Positions 1-10,139 of a DNA stretch of 64,000 bases are shown in pieces (positions within the stretch are counted from its first letter, which is position 1; every line of letters starts with the position of its first letter). Origin of the DNA: Hyunsoonleella flava. GTDB taxonomy: Bacteria; Bacteroidota; Bacteroidia; Flavobacteriales; Flavobacteriaceae. The notes under the pieces were generated by a model that searched no databases, had not been told where the DNA came from, and worked only from the letters and a program-made list of their open reading frames with translations. Where the stretch lies: assembly GCF_004310325.1 (NCBI RefSeq), contig NZ_SIRT01000005.1:1-64000 (forward strand), read 5' to 3'. Both the position numbers and the translations under genes were made by a program.

Positions 1-97
1 TAATACGCACGATAGCTCTTTTTAGCTAGTTAGGGATATAAGTTCACTCTGTCCTTTTTAAATGTAATAACAATTAATAGTATTTGCTAATCTAAAG

Positions 98-206
98 GTT
101 AGGGATTGCAGCGGCAGCTTTTGGTCGCCATAGCGGGAAGCCTGTCTGCCGGCAGGCAGGCCCGACCCACTTGCCCTGAGGCACTCGAAGGGTGTGGGTA
201 ACGCCC
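98..206 (+). repeat. Dispersed flavobacterial intergenic repeat, copy 1
   Basis: Non-coding stretch downstream of the EnvC-like gene. It has the family core: a TTAGGGATTG start, a GCGGCAGC block, ATAGCGGGAAG, CCCGACCC and a GGGTAACGCCC end. An inner palindrome (GCCTGCCGGCAGGC-like) sits at about 141-160. The same order of blocks recurs near 3641, 31031, 51041, 52363 and 62401. The remaining bases before 254 show no gene. Confidence 0.75.
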
Positions 207-253
207 GAATACTAGTGTGATTTACTGAAATAAGTTAAACATAACAAAAAGTG

Positions 254-1477
254 TCACATCCTATAAATCCAACTTGCGGGATTTTGGGTTTGTGCATCCT
301 TAAAAATAGAAAAACTTAGGATGGTATCACCCTCCACATTTGTGGAGACTTCACCGATAACGTCCTTCGTTTTTAGTTTATCGCCTTCCTTTACGTAAAC
401 TTTAGATAGGTTTTTATACACCGTTATATAATTACCGTGCCTAATCATTACCATAGGGTTGGAATTGCGAATAGCCGTAACTTTAATGACCGTACCATTA
501 AAAACCACACGGGCTTTGGCCTGCTTTTCGGTGGTAATTAAAACACCATTACGTTGCACGGTTAGCGACCGATCTATCAAAGAAGGTTGCTTACCATAAC
601 GCGCCTTTACAAAGCCTTTTTCTACAGGCCAAGGCAACTTGCCTTTGTTGGATACAAAATTACTAGCTAGCACTTTTTCTTCGGCCGTTAGAGCAAAACT
701 GGCGCTGTTATTTGATGCCGTTGTCGTTTTATTAGATTTGGCTATTTCCGCCCTAACAATACGTTGTATTTCTCTATCTATTCTAGCAGCTTCCCGTTGT
801 TTAGATTTTATTTGAGCGGTATACTTGCTTAGATCTTTACGGATAGACGCCATGATAGAGCGGTGTTGGGCTCGCTCTTTTTCTAGTGTTCTTTGTGTTT
901 TTTTGTTTTCGGTAATTAGCTTTTGCTTCTCCTCCTTTTGCACCAATAAATCTTTGTTTATCTGCTGTAATTGAGCTGTTTTAGCTTTTATAGTTTCTCC
1001 CTGTTCTTTTTGATGACTTGTGTACTGCTTCATATACTGCAAGCGCTTGTAAGCCTGCTTAAAGTCGTTTGAAGACAAGAGAAACATAATACGACTTTGC
1101 TGGTTTCGGCTTTTATAGGACTTCACAATCATAGCCGCATAGTCGTCCTTTAATAATTTTAATTCGTCACGAAGGTTGCTAATCTGTTTTTGGTTATTGT
1201 TTATTTCCCTTGTTAACAAATTAGCTTGTTGATTGGTAACCTTAATCAGGTTATTCAGTACGCTTATTTTATAGTTGAAATCCTCGATTAAGGATAATTG
1301 CGACTTTTCTTTAGACTTATTCTCTGTGCGTAAGGCATTTATTTTTTGAATTTCCCTGCGAAGTTCCTGTCGGCGTGTTTCTAGCTGCTTTTGTTTACTG
1401 TTTTGGGCATACATACTATGACCACAAGGCAGAAGTATCAAAAAAAGAACTAAGATGATATGCCTTTGGTAACGCAT
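254..1477 (-). CDS. EnvC-like murein hydrolase activator (degenerate LytM/M23 domain)
   Basis: A secreted periplasmic protein likely to activate peptidoglycan amidases during cell separation. Residues 1-24 form a signal peptide ending at YAQ. Residues about 25-245 are a long Lys/Gln/Glu-rich coiled coil. Residues about 285-405 are an M23/LytM fold (WPVEKGFV, then IRHGNYITVYKNL). The zinc-site motifs of active M23 enzymes are absent: the usual HL after the tyrosine is NL, and the usual HLHFE is LSFSI. This fits a non-catalytic activator such as EnvC or NlpD rather than a peptidase. The start codon shares a base with the stop of the upstream DUF4292 gene (TAATG), so the two are translationally coupled. 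Confidence 0.85.
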   Translation of the reverse strand: MRYQRHIILVLFLILLPCGHSMYAQNSKQKQLETRRQELRREIQKINALRTENKSKEKSQLSLIEDFNYKISVLNNLIKVTNQQANLLTREINNNQKQISNLRDELKLLKDDYAAMIVKSYKSRNQQSRIMFLLSSNDFKQAYKRLQYMKQYTSHQKEQGETIKAKTAQLQQINKDLLVQKEEKQKLITENKKTQRTLEKERAQHRSIMASIRKDLSKYTAQIKSKQREAARIDREIQRIVRAEIAKSNKTTTASNNSASFALTAEEKVLASNFVSNKGKLPWPVEKGFVKARYGKQPSLIDRSLTVQRNGVLITTEKQAKARVVFNGTVIKVTAIRNSNPMVMIRHGNYITVYKNLSKVYVKEGDKLKTKDVIGEVSTNVEGDTILSFSIFKDAQTQNPASWIYRM

Positions 1478-2265
1478 TATAAGTCTATCTTTTTAAAACC
1501 TGAGGGAATTTTAAAAGGGAATCTCAAATCCTCGTTTAGGGATACTGACTTAAATTCCAACTCAGCAATCATTTCTTCTGTGCCCTCCACCGCAATAACT
1601 TTTACATGTTCTGGTAATACTTGGTTATCCACTTCCTGATGTGCTAAATAGTCTATAAGTAACTGTCTTCGCTCTTTAATTTGACTTAGCTCTTGTCGTG
1701 TAACCTTGAACAGAGATGGGTTAATGTGGAAAAATATTTCAAACAGTTCGCGCTGGTTTTTAGGTTGCAACAAATAATTCCCTTCATGAAGTGAAAGCCT
1801 GTAGTTTTCATCTTTTAAATTGAATAAAGCTTCACCTAAAATGATATTTTGCACTTTTTCAAAATCTAAATCTGTACCTAGCATCTTACTGAAATACTCA
1901 AAATCACCTTCAAAATAGGTGTTATCCAATTTGTTATAAAACGCTACAGCTTCAGGTGTGATTTTCGCTCTTATAACTCCAAATGTGGCACTCATCCAAA
2001 GCACTTTATCCTTTTCCATACGATAGCTTACCGTGTGCGATTGCTTTTTATCACCTTCGGAATATGTGATTTTTAATTTAGACTGTAATGTCTTAAAATC
2101 TGGGGATTTCTTAGAATTTTCTTTAATGAGTTGTTTAGTGCTTAACTTTAAATTGCTATCGCCGCCTGTAACTGTTTTTGAGGATTTACAACCTGTAAAC
2201 ACCAAAAAAAGCGCTACATAAAGTAAGGTAATAAGATGTTTGTATTTTAATATTTGAGGTCTCAT
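1477..2265 (-). CDS. DUF4292 lipoprotein
   Basis: A 262-residue predicted lipoprotein. The N-terminus has a hydrophobic stretch and a lipobox with Cys26 (VFTGC). The rest is beta-rich and matches the DUF4292 family of Bacteroidota, probably a LolB/LppX-like fold (family knowledge, not proven here). It lies between a TPR gene (12-nt gap) and the EnvC-like gene (1-nt overlap) on the same strand, which suggests one envelope-related operon. Its exact function is unknown. Confidence 0.75.
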   Translation of the reverse strand: MRPQILKYKHLITLLYVALFLVFTGCKSSKTVTGGDSNLKLSTKQLIKENSKKSPDFKTLQSKLKITYSEGDKKQSHTVSYRMEKDKVLWMSATFGVIRAKITPEAVAFYNKLDNTYFEGDFEYFSKMLGTDLDFEKVQNIILGEALFNLKDENYRLSLHEGNYLLQPKNQRELFEIFFHINPSLFKVTRQELSQIKERRQLLIDYLAHQEVDNQVLPEHVKVIAVEGTEEMIAELEFKSVSLNEDLRFPFKIPSGFKKIDL

Positions 2266-2277
2266 AAAATCGTTCTC

Positions 2278-3630
2278 TTAAGATTTTAGGGCATTTGCCT
2301 TATCCCTAAACGTTTTTGCTTTTGCAGTATTATTCATCATTTCGTAGGCTCTAGCCAATTGATTATAAAAGTCGGCTTCCATGGCATTATCATCTACTAT
2401 CCAGTCCAAACCGGACTCCAACGATGCTACTGCCTCTTTGGGCTTTTGCAATGCGTTTAACGCCACACCATGTATTAAATAACACAAGGGTTGAGCAGGA
2501 TACTTTAAAATAGCCGCTTCACTTTTTGCTTTTGCGGTTTCAAATTGCTTTAAATCAATATGCAATAGTATCACATTTTTTAAGATACTAAAGCTATCAC
2601 TATCCAATTTTAAGGCTTCTTCAAAATGCTTCAAAGCATTTTCCTTATCGCCTTTTTGCAGATAATATTGTCCTAAATCTGTCAAGGTTTTTGCATCAGA
2701 CGCCCCATCTAATAATGATGTAGCTTCAACCAAATCTTTCTCGTATTGCGGATTTAGCTTTACAAAATTTACAAAATCCGATAGTACTTTTAATTTCGCA
2801 TCAGGTTTTATAGCATTGCTTTGCACCACAATTTTCATAGAATTAATGGCTTCTTCCGTATTATTTTTATCTAAATAAAATTTGTAAAGCGCCAAATGTA
2901 CTACTTGCGAATTTGGTTTTATCTCAAGTAATTCCTGTGCTGTTTCAAAGGCCTTTTCTTTCTCTCCTTGCTCGCTATAACGGTAAATTAATGCTAAATA
3001 GTTCGCTTCGTTCTTAGGGTTGTTGTCAACTCTAGACTCCAAGTTCTCTATTTGTTCCTTGGCGCGTCCTGTAGCTTTATAAATTCTATTTCTTATCACA
3101 TCCCGCGCTGCCGAAATACCAAAAGATGCATCCAATTCATCTAAAATTTCAAGAGCTTCATCATACTTTTCCATTTTTATATACAAAGTTGCTAAACCCT
3201 CTTTGTAATCTGGATGGTAGCTCACCAACTGTTGCACCGTTTTAAGTGCATTTTTCAAATCGTTTTGAGACACATAATATCCATACAATTCATCCAAATA
3301 CCACTCGTTGTCTGGTGCTTTGTCCACTGCTTCCTTCAGTGCATCCTCTGCAGCCCCAAAATTCTTTAAAAGCATATAGTTTTTACCTAATTCAAAATAT
3401 AAAACGGCAGGCGATTTATCAAGTGCAATGCATTTTAAAAGTGCTTGTACGGCTCTATCATAGTTCTCTATACCCTTTTGTTTTAGGGCTTCAAAGAACA
3501 ACTCTTGAAATTCGTCTTCAACAACTCCTAAATCATCATCGGGCGTTTTATTAAAATCAACTTGCGCATAATTTACCTGAGGAACGGTCAACATTCCAAA
3601 GAAAAAGAATATGTAGAAAAGTTGTTTCAT
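2278..3630 (-). CDS. TPR repeat protein, secreted
   Basis: A 450-residue protein with a signal peptide (residues 1-22, ending at NYAQ) followed by about ten tetratricopeptide repeats. The repeats show the usual W/L-G-Y-A-F-A-P spacing, for example at about 55-90, 195-260 and 310-375. TPR proteins act as protein-binding scaffolds. With its DUF4292 and EnvC-like neighbours it probably belongs to an outer-membrane or cell-wall assembly group. No catalytic motif is visible. Confidence 0.8.
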   Translation of the reverse strand: MKQLFYIFFFFGMLTVPQVNYAQVDFNKTPDDDLGVVEDEFQELFFEALKQKGIENYDRAVQALLKCIALDKSPAVLYFELGKNYMLLKNFGAAEDALKEAVDKAPDNEWYLDELYGYYVSQNDLKNALKTVQQLVSYHPDYKEGLATLYIKMEKYDEALEILDELDASFGISAARDVIRNRIYKATGRAKEQIENLESRVDNNPKNEANYLALIYRYSEQGEKEKAFETAQELLEIKPNSQVVHLALYKFYLDKNNTEEAINSMKIVVQSNAIKPDAKLKVLSDFVNFVKLNPQYEKDLVEATSLLDGASDAKTLTDLGQYYLQKGDKENALKHFEEALKLDSDSFSILKNVILLHIDLKQFETAKAKSEAAILKYPAQPLCYLIHGVALNALQKPKEAVASLESGLDWIVDDNAMEADFYNQLARAYEMMNNTAKAKTFRDKANALKS

Positions 3631-3640
3631 TTTATGTTAT

Positions 3641-3719
3641 TTGGGCGTTTCCCTCCTTAAGGTCGGGTCGGGCTTTCCGCTATGGCGGGACCAAAAGCTA
3701 CCGCTGCAATCCCTAACGC
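3641..3719 (-). repeat. Dispersed flavobacterial intergenic repeat, copy 2
   Basis: Inverted copy of the family described at 98-206. Read on the minus strand it has the GGGATTG start, GCGGTAGC, the ATAGCGGAAAG block, CCCGACCC and a GGGCGTTT-like end facing GGGAAACGCCC. It fills the gap between the TPR gene and the nucleotidyltransferase gene. Confidence 0.75.
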
Positions 3720-3792
3720 AACTATCTGCCAACACCTAGCTTAAAGTCACTTTTATGCTTATCTGCAAAAGATTACTTTTTCAAGGGAATTT

Positions 3793-4812
3793 TTATTCCA
3801 AAACAGAATAATCACCAATGCTTATTTCTGTGAAACCGCCATCATATTTCACATGGTTTCCTATCATCGCTTTATCTAAATTAGCGTTTCTAATGGTTGT
3901 ATGGTTTTGAATTAAGCTATTTTTAATATTTGAATCTTCAATAACAGTGCCATTTCCAATGGAAACATAAGGTCCTATCGAAGAATTGTTAAGCACAACA
4001 TTTTCTCCTATAAAACAAGGCTCAATAATATTAGAATTTGTCAATTTCGCCGAAGACGCCACTAATTGCTCATCGCCATCAGCTTGCAAAAACCCTAACA
4101 TACGTTGATTGGTTTCTATTGTAATCGTTTTGTTACCACAATCCATCCATTCATCAACAGTTCCTGTTTTAAATATTTTGCCATCCGCCATCATACGTTT
4201 AATACCATCGTTAATTTGGTATTCACCACCATTCATAACGTTCTCGTCTAAAATTTCTTGTAGTTTCCCTTTTAAAACGGCAACATCCTTAAAATAATAG
4301 ATACCGATTACTGCTTGATCGCTCACAAAGATTTCTGGTTTCTCTACCAACTCCACAATTTCATCATTGGCATTAAGCTTCACAACACCATAAGCCTCTG
4401 GATTCTCAACCTGCTTCGTCCAAATCACACTATCAGCTTCAGGATCTAAATCAAACTCTGCTCTAATCAAAGTGTCAGCATACGCAATTACCGCAGGCCC
4501 AGACAATGATGGTTTTGCGCACATAATGGCGTGTCCTGTGCCTAAAGGCTTATCTTGACGGTAAATAGAAGCTTTTGCGCCTAAACTCTTTGCCAAATCC
4601 TCTAAACTTGTTACCACATCATCACCAAACCATGCTGGGTCTCCTAAAACAAAAGCTATTTCTTCAATAGGTTGTTTTAAAACTTTGGCAATGTCTTTTA
4701 CTAGGCGGTGCACTATGGGTTGACCCGCAACTGGTATTAATGGTTTTGGTACTGTTAAACTATGTGGGCGAAGGCGAGAACCTCGGCCTGCCATTGGGAC
4801 TATTATTTTCAT
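3793..4812 (-). CDS. Sugar-phosphate nucleotidyltransferase with left-handed beta-helix tail
   Basis: Transfers a nucleotidyl group to a sugar 1-phosphate to make an activated sugar for surface polysaccharides. The N-terminal Rossmann-like domain (about 1-235) opens with the signature MAGRGSRLRPHSLTVPKPL, which includes the GxGxR nucleotide loop and the PKP motif. Residues about 255-335 are hexapeptide repeats of a left-handed beta-helix (IGENVVL, IGPYVSIGNG, IGNHVKY). It is of the RmlA/GlmU-like group, but the substrate cannot be fixed from sequence alone. It sits upstream of nothing obviously pathway-specific except a flippase two genes away. Confidence 0.85.
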   Translation of the reverse strand: MKIIVPMAGRGSRLRPHSLTVPKPLIPVAGQPIVHRLVKDIAKVLKQPIEEIAFVLGDPAWFGDDVVTSLEDLAKSLGAKASIYRQDKPLGTGHAIMCAKPSLSGPAVIAYADTLIRAEFDLDPEADSVIWTKQVENPEAYGVVKLNANDEIVELVEKPEIFVSDQAVIGIYYFKDVAVLKGKLQEILDENVMNGGEYQINDGIKRMMADGKIFKTGTVDEWMDCGNKTITIETNQRMLGFLQADGDEQLVASSAKLTNSNIIEPCFIGENVVLNNSSIGPYVSIGNGTVIEDSNIKNSLIQNHTTIRNANLDKAMIGNHVKYDGGFTEISIGDYSVLE

Positions 4813-4922
4813 TTTCCTTTGTTGATTCGTTTATGTGTTTAATTGTTTATTCGTTTGCCACGAATTCACAAATCTTTCTATTTTTATTCTGAAATTAAAA
4901 ATCGTTAATCGTAATTCTTCAA

Positions 4923-5357
4923 TCACTTCGTGCCTGTACTTCCAAATCCGCCTTCACCACGATCGGTTTCAGAAAGTATTTCTACTTCTTCCCATTCTGC
5001 TCGCTCATGCTTAGCTACAACTAATTGTGCGATGCGCTCTCCATTATTTATAGTAAAATCCTCATTTGATAGATTAACCAAAATCACACCCACCTCTCCT
5101 CTGTAGTCTGCATCAATAGTTCCTGGGGCGTTCAATACGGTAATCCCTTTTTTGGCTGCCAACCCACTTCTAGGACGCACTTGAGCCTCTAAACCAACGG
5201 GCAACTCTATGAATAAACCTGTGCCAACAATAGTACGTTCTAAAGGTTTTAATATTCTAGATTCTGTTAAACTTGCTCGCAAATCCATCCCCGCCGAAGC
5301 AATCGTTTCATAATTTGGTAAATCGTGTCTGGATTTGTTTATGATTTTAATTTTCAT
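4923..5357 (-). CDS. dut: dUTP diphosphatase
   Basis: Hydrolyses dUTP to dUMP and pyrophosphate, which keeps uracil out of DNA and supplies dTMP synthesis. All five trimeric dUTPase motifs are visible: GMDLRA (1), RPRSGLA (2), [10 protein letters not shown] with the catalytic Asp (3), GERIAQLV (4) and the Gly-rich [10 protein letters not shown] tail (5). The length of 144 residues is normal. The gene starts 2 nt after the stop of the flippase gene upstream on the same strand, so they are probably cotranscribed. Confidence 0.96.
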   Translation of the reverse strand: MKIKIINKSRHDLPNYETIASAGMDLRASLTESRILKPLERTIVGTGLFIELPVGLEAQVRPRSGLAAKKGITVLNAPGTIDADYRGEVGVILVNLSNEDFTINNGERIAQLVVAKHERAEWEEVEILSETDRGEGGFGSTGTK

Positions 5358-5358
5358 A

Positions 5359-6813
5359 TTATCTTTTTAATAATTGTTTTAGTTTGTCCTTCTCTGAAAA
5401 ATAAACGATTCCCAAAAATACAACTAACAAAGAAATTCCAACAACATAATTGGCTCTAAATTGATAGAAATACACTACAGAAGACCCTATGGAAACCAAT
5501 AAATACGCACCTATCTTCTTAACATTATAAGGAATAGGATAGTATTTCCTACCAAAGTAGTACGATAATAAGACCATCGTGCCATAAGCGGCTAAAGTAG
5601 CAATAGCGGAGCCTTTATAACTAATAATAGGGATGAGCCATATATTTAAAGCTAAAGTAATTATAGCCCCAACAACCGATATATAGGCGCCAAATTTTGT
5701 TCTATCCGTTATTTTATACCATACGGAAAGGTTGTGATAAATCCCTAAACAAAAACTGGCGATAAGGATAATCGGTACAATCCACATAGCCTCCCAGAAT
5801 TCCTCATCTCTTATAATAATAACTTTTAAAATATCTGAAAATACCACAACAGTTAATAAAATACCTGAACCAAAAATTACAAAGTATTCTAAAATTCTGG
5901 CATAATTCTTTTGTGGGTTTTTTGCTTTTGCATGACTAAAAAAATAAGGTTCTATACCCAATCGAAATGCAGTGGCGAACAACGTCATAAACAATGCTAA
6001 TTTGTAACAAGCTGAAAACATACCAACTTCTTCTTCTGGGTTTTCAGCAGTAGATAAACTACTTTCTAATAAAATGCGGTTAAATGTTTCTATAGTTGTA
6101 TAAGCAAGTCCTGCAATTAATACAGGAAACGCATAACGCAACATTTGTTGCCATAATTTTGAGTCGAATATGTATTTGATTTTACCATAGAACGAAAACA
6201 TCAAAATAAGGGTAACGCCACTTGCAATTAGGTTTGCTATTAATACATAGTTTATTTCAAAATCAGTTTGATAAATTGAATCAAATACCTCGTTTTGTTC
6301 TGCTAAACCTGCCAACAGTAAAAAGAAAAACAGGTTTAAACCTATGTTTATGGCAACATTCGCGATTTTTATTATAGCATATTTCATAGGTTTTGCATTG
6401 GCCCTTAACCATGCAAAGGGGATAATCACTAATGCATCAAGCAATAGAATCCAGATAACAAAACTAATATGATGTGCCTCAATATTAGTGATTTCTGCTA
6501 TTTGACTTTTAAATAAAAATGCTAAAATAAATATTGCCAATGAGGTGAAAACAATAGACAGTGTTGCAGTTCCAACAACTTTATCTTGATGGTCTTCTTT
6601 ATTAAAAAAACGGAAAAACGCGGTTTCCATTCCATAAGCTAAAATCACATTAAAAATTGCAAACCATGAAAAGATGATGGACACTTTACCATAAACACCC
6701 ACAGCCATTACCTCCGTGTAAAGTGGGGTTAATAAAAAGGTTAGCATCCTTGGTAGCACCGTTGCTAAGCCGTAAATAAATGTTTGCTTGAAAAGTGATT
6801 TAAATGCGCTCAA
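5359..6813 (-). CDS. Polysaccharide flippase (MVF/PST family)
   Basis: A 484-residue integral membrane protein with about 12-14 transmembrane segments across the whole length and an N-terminal [17 protein letters not shown] stretch typical of oligosaccharide flippases (Wzx-like, PST family). It probably moves lipid-linked glycans across the inner membrane. It lies in one run with dut and the sugar nucleotidyltransferase, which suits a role in surface glycan assembly. The substrate is unknown. Confidence 0.85.
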   Translation of the reverse strand: MSAFKSLFKQTFIYGLATVLPRMLTFLLTPLYTEVMAVGVYGKVSIIFSWFAIFNVILAYGMETAFFRFFNKEDHQDKVVGTATLSIVFTSLAIFILAFLFKSQIAEITNIEAHHISFVIWILLLDALVIIPFAWLRANAKPMKYAIIKIANVAINIGLNLFFFLLLAGLAEQNEVFDSIYQTDFEINYVLIANLIASGVTLILMFSFYGKIKYIFDSKLWQQMLRYAFPVLIAGLAYTTIETFNRILLESSLSTAENPEEEVGMFSACYKLALFMTLFATAFRLGIEPYFFSHAKAKNPQKNYARILEYFVIFGSGILLTVVVFSDILKVIIIRDEEFWEAMWIVPIILIASFCLGIYHNLSVWYKITDRTKFGAYISVVGAIITLALNIWLIPIISYKGSAIATLAAYGTMVLLSYYFGRKYYPIPYNVKKIGAYLLVSIGSSVVYFYQFRANYVVGISLLVVFLGIVYFSEKDKLKQLLKR

Positions 6814-6971
6814 TCGTTGGATTTTGTTCTGCTAAAAATAGGGCTTTAGTTAACGTAAACCAAAAACGAATTTAATCATTCGATTCAAAGTTAGGTCTAG
6901 AAAATTTTATCTAGACTAAAACCATATTTATATCTAAATTATTAACTTAGTCCTTATTAAATTAAGGTTTA

Positions 6972-7523
6972 ATGAAAAAAGTTTTAAAAAAATCCTTCGT
7001 TTTTGTGTTCCATTTTAGTGTTGGATTGTTTTCTCAGAATGAAAAATTTGAACTTACTCCTCAAGGTTTTAAGAATGCTAATGATACCTCTATAGATTAT
7101 GTAATTATTGATGCTCCCAATTTAACTAAAAGTCAACTTTATAGACGAACTTTAGACAATATAAAGGACTCTATTCCATCTATAAATTTCTTAAAGCCTT
7201 TTAAGAAAGACTCTATTCTTGTTAAAGGCTTTGAGTTTGAAAAAGTAAAACGAAATTTTTTACATTTTTTTGATATCTCTTACGCCGTTTCAATCAGTTT
7301 AATGGATGATAAAATTAAAATATACGCTCCTACATTTAAACTAACAGGAGGTTCTACCCATCCACAAACTCTACATCTAGTTTATACAAAATTTAGTTTT
7401 GATGGTTCGAATCTTGGTATTTATGGGAAAAAAGATAAACTTAAAAGTAAAAAAGCTAAAGTTGATTTAGAAAACTACTTTAATAATTTTATTAAACTTT
7501 ACGCTTCTTCTATTAATAATTAA
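6972..7523 (+). CDS. Secreted hypothetical protein, DUF4468-like
   Basis: A 183-residue protein with a short basic and hydrophobic N-terminus (signal peptide to about LFSQ). The middle contains LTKSQLYRRTLDNI and later a beta-rich section (DISYAVSISLMDDKIKIYAPTFKLTG), an arrangement that resembles the DUF4468 (TBP-like fold) family of Bacteroidota. That assignment is tentative. It is convergent with atpG and ends in a shared hairpin at 7520-7549. Confidence 0.6.
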   Translation: MKKVLKKSFVFVFHFSVGLFSQNEKFELTPQGFKNANDTSIDYVIIDAPNLTKSQLYRRTLDNIKDSIPSINFLKPFKKDSILVKGFEFEKVKRNFLHFFDISYAVSISLMDDKIKIYAPTFKLTGGSTHPQTLHLVYTKFSFDGSNLGIYGKKDKLKSKKAKVDLENYFNNFIKLYASSINN

Positions 7524-7549
7524 AGCCCCACTAAAAAGTGAGGCTTTAA
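7520..7549. terminator. Bidirectional intrinsic terminator
   Basis: Stem TTAAAGCC / GGCTTTAA with an inner CAC / GTG extension and an A-rich loop. It lies between the ends of the convergent 6972 gene and atpG. Confidence 0.7.
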
Positions 7550-7601
7550 CAATATTTTAAAAACAATAGTGATTGGTATTAAATAATTAGCACCAATTTT
7601 A

Positions 7602-8462
7602 TTAATTATTCAAAGCTTCTGCTCCACCAACAATTTCAAGGATTTCATTAGTAATTGCTGCTTGACGCGCTTTGTTGTAGGTCAATTTCAATTGATCTCT
7701 TAACTCAGTAGCGTTATCTGTCGCCTTGTGCATTGCCGTCATACGTGCACCATGCTCTGAAGCAAAAGAATCTCTTATACCCTTATACAACTGAGTTTTT
7801 AAAGACTTAGGAATTAATTGCTCTACAATCTGTGCTTTCCCTGGTTCAAAAATATAATCAGCATTTGTATTGGCATCACCCTCAACAGGAACAATTGGTA
7901 AAAACTGCTCTGTCATTACAATTTGTGTAGCCGCATTTTTGAATTTGTTGTAAACAATTTCAATTTTATCATACTCACCTTCAACAAACTTGTCCATCAA
8001 ATCTTGAGCGATGGCAGCAACATTTTCAAACGTTAAATCGTCAAAAACCCCACTATGGTTAGCAATTACCTTATTTGATTTCTTAAATGCATCATTCGCT
8101 TTTTTTCCAATAGCTACATAAGATACTTGTTGGTTTGCATAGGTGTCAGAAGCTAATCTATTAACCTCCTTAATGATATTAGAATTAAATGCACCTGCTA
8201 AACCTCTATTTGATGTAATAGCAACAATTAGCACTTTATTTACTTCACGTTGCGTAGAGAATTTACTTCCAGAATCGGCATCTAAAGTCGCACTTAAACT
8301 TTGCAAAAGCTCAGTCAATTTATCCGCGTAAGGACGCATTGCGGTAATAGCATCCTGTGCTTTCTTCAGTTTAGCAGCCGATACCATTTTCATGGCACTG
8401 GTAATCTGCATCGTTGAAGATACTGATGATATTCTGTTACGTATTTCTTTTAGATTCGCCAT
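7602..8462 (-). CDS. atpG: F1F0 ATP synthase gamma subunit
   Basis: Central rotor stalk of the F1 motor. The 286-residue sequence starts MANLKEIRNRISSVSSTMQITSAMKMVSAAKLKKAQ and ends with RQAAITNEILEIVGGAEALNN, the two conserved antiparallel helices that fill the alpha3beta3 core. It is the last gene of the minus-strand atp run. A hairpin-rich repeat separates it from atpA. atpD and atpC are not in this run, as is usual in Bacteroidota. Confidence 0.97.
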   Translation of the reverse strand: MANLKEIRNRISSVSSTMQITSAMKMVSAAKLKKAQDAITAMRPYADKLTELLQSLSATLDADSGSKFSTQREVNKVLIVAITSNRGLAGAFNSNIIKEVNRLASDTYANQQVSYVAIGKKANDAFKKSNKVIANHSGVFDDLTFENVAAIAQDLMDKFVEGEYDKIEIVYNKFKNAATQIVMTEQFLPIVPVEGDANTNADYIFEPGKAQIVEQLIPKSLKTQLYKGIRDSFASEHGARMTAMHKATDNATELRDQLKLTYNKARQAAITNEILEIVGGAEALNN

Positions 8463-8472
8463 AATCTCTATT

Positions 8473-8543
8473 TGTCATTCTGAATTTATTTCAGAATCTT
8501 TTTAAAATAAATTATGAGATCCTGAAACAAGTTCAGGATGACA
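8473..8543. repeat. Paired-hairpin intergenic repeat
   Basis: Two adjacent perfect inverted repeats between atpA and atpG: ATTCTGAA / TTCAGAAT (477-484 and 490-497 of kb 8) and ATCCTGAA / TTCAGGAT (519-526 and 532-539). The unit is flanked by GTCA and TGAC. It is a common kind of short flavobacterial repeat. It could also modulate atpG expression within the operon. Confidence 0.6.
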
Positions 8544-8558
8544 ACTCATTTTGAGTTT

Positions 8559-10133
8559 TTAATACTTACTTGATAAATCTTTTGCTACAGCAGTTAAAGT
8601 ATCAATAACCTCATCCGTTAATTTACCAGACTTTAAAGTATCTAATGTATCTCTATGCTTAGCATTTAAGAATTCTATATAATCTCTTTCAAATTCTTTT
8701 ACTTTCTCAACAGGAACATCTCTTAACAAGTTTTTAGAACCTGCATAAATGATTGCAATCTGATCTTCAACAGTAAAAGGATCATTTTGAGCTTGCTTTA
8801 AAATCTCAACGTTACGCTTACCCTTTTCAATTACATTCAATGTAGCTGCATCAAGGTCTGAACCAAACTTAGCAAATGCTTCCAATTCACGGAACTGTGC
8901 TTGGTCTAACTTTAATGTACCTGCAACTTTTTTCATGGATTTAATTTGAGCGTTACCACCCACACGAGATACTGAGATACCTACGTTAATAGCTGGACGC
9001 ACACCAGAGTTAAATAAATCAGACTCTAAGAAAATCTGTCCATCAGTAATTGAAATTACGTTTGTTGGAATATATGCTGATACGTCACCCGCTTGAGTTT
9101 CAATAATTGGTAAAGCAGTTAAAGAACCTCCTCCTTTTACCATCGGTTTTAAAGCTTCTGGTAAATCGTTCATATCCTTAGCGATAGAATCATCGTTAAT
9201 CACTTTTGCAGAACGCTCTAATAAACGAGAGTGTAAGTAGAAAACGTCTCCAGGGTACGCCTCACGTCCTGGTGGACGACGTAATAATAATGACACCTCA
9301 CGATATGCTACCGCTTGTTTAGATAAATCATCATAAATAATTAATGCTGGACGACCTGTATCTCTAAAATACTCACCAATTGCAGCACCTGCCATTGGAG
9401 CATATACCTGCATTGGCGCAGGATCTGATGCGTTTGCAGCCACAATCGTAGTATAGGCTAATGCGCCTCTATCTTCCAATGTTTTTGCAATGTTTGCTAC
9501 GGTAGATGCTTTTTGTCCTACAGCAACATATATACAATATACAGGCTCACCTGCATCGTAAAATTCTTTTTGATTTAAGATGGTGTCAATACAAACTGTT
9601 GTTTTACCAGTTTGACGGTCGCCAATTACCAACTCACGCTGACCACGACCCACAGGAATCATCGCGTCGATAGACTTAATACCTGTCTGTAATGGCTCAG
9701 TTACTGGCTCACGGAAAATAACCCCAGGTGCCTTACGCTCTAATGGCATTTGGTACGTTTCTCCTGAAATAGCACCTTTACCGTCAATTGGGTTACCTAA
9801 TGTATCTACAACACGACCAACAATACCTTCACCTACGTTAATAGAAGCAATTTTTCCAGTACGCTTTACTGTAGAACCTTCACTAATTCCTGTTGAAGCA
9901 CCTAATAATACAATACCAACGTTATCTTCTTCAAGGTTAAGAACGATACCTTCTAATCCACCATCAAACTCCACTAGCTCGCCGTATTGTGCATTTGATA
10001 ATCCATAGGCACGTACAATACCGTCACCAACAGTAAGTACTGTTCCTACTTCATTTAACGAAGCTGAGGCTTCAAAACCTTCAAGTTGTTGTTTTAAGAT
10101 TGCTGATACTTCAGCTGGTTTTACTTCTGCCAT
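8559..10133 (-). CDS. atpA: F1F0 ATP synthase alpha subunit
   Basis: Non-catalytic nucleotide-binding subunit of F1. The 524-residue protein has the beta-barrel N-domain, the Walker A loop GDRQTGKTT at about residues 172-180, Walker [10 protein letters not shown], and the arginine-finger segment [14 protein letters not shown]. Length and order are standard. The stop of atpH lies 6 nt upstream. Confidence 0.98.
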   Translation of the reverse strand: MAEVKPAEVSAILKQQLEGFEASASLNEVGTVLTVGDGIVRAYGLSNAQYGELVEFDGGLEGIVLNLEEDNVGIVLLGASTGISEGSTVKRTGKIASINVGEGIVGRVVDTLGNPIDGKGAISGETYQMPLERKAPGVIFREPVTEPLQTGIKSIDAMIPVGRGQRELVIGDRQTGKTTVCIDTILNQKEFYDAGEPVYCIYVAVGQKASTVANIAKTLEDRGALAYTTIVAANASDPAPMQVYAPMAGAAIGEYFRDTGRPALIIYDDLSKQAVAYREVSLLLRRPPGREAYPGDVFYLHSRLLERSAKVINDDSIAKDMNDLPEALKPMVKGGGSLTALPIIETQAGDVSAYIPTNVISITDGQIFLESDLFNSGVRPAINVGISVSRVGGNAQIKSMKKVAGTLKLDQAQFRELEAFAKFGSDLDAATLNVIEKGKRNVEILKQAQNDPFTVEDQIAIIYAGSKNLLRDVPVEKVKEFERDYIEFLNAKHRDTLDTLKSGKLTDEVIDTLTAVAKDLSSKY

Positions 10134-10139
10134 CTTATT

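Noticed and set aside
98-206. Repeat copies as a CRISPR array
   Set aside because: Copies are single, far apart and in both orientations, with no regular spacers.
2033-2221. Small plus-strand frame inside the DUF4292 gene
   Set aside because: Shadow of a real minus-strand gene with no domain. Many similar frames in the window were left out for the same reason.
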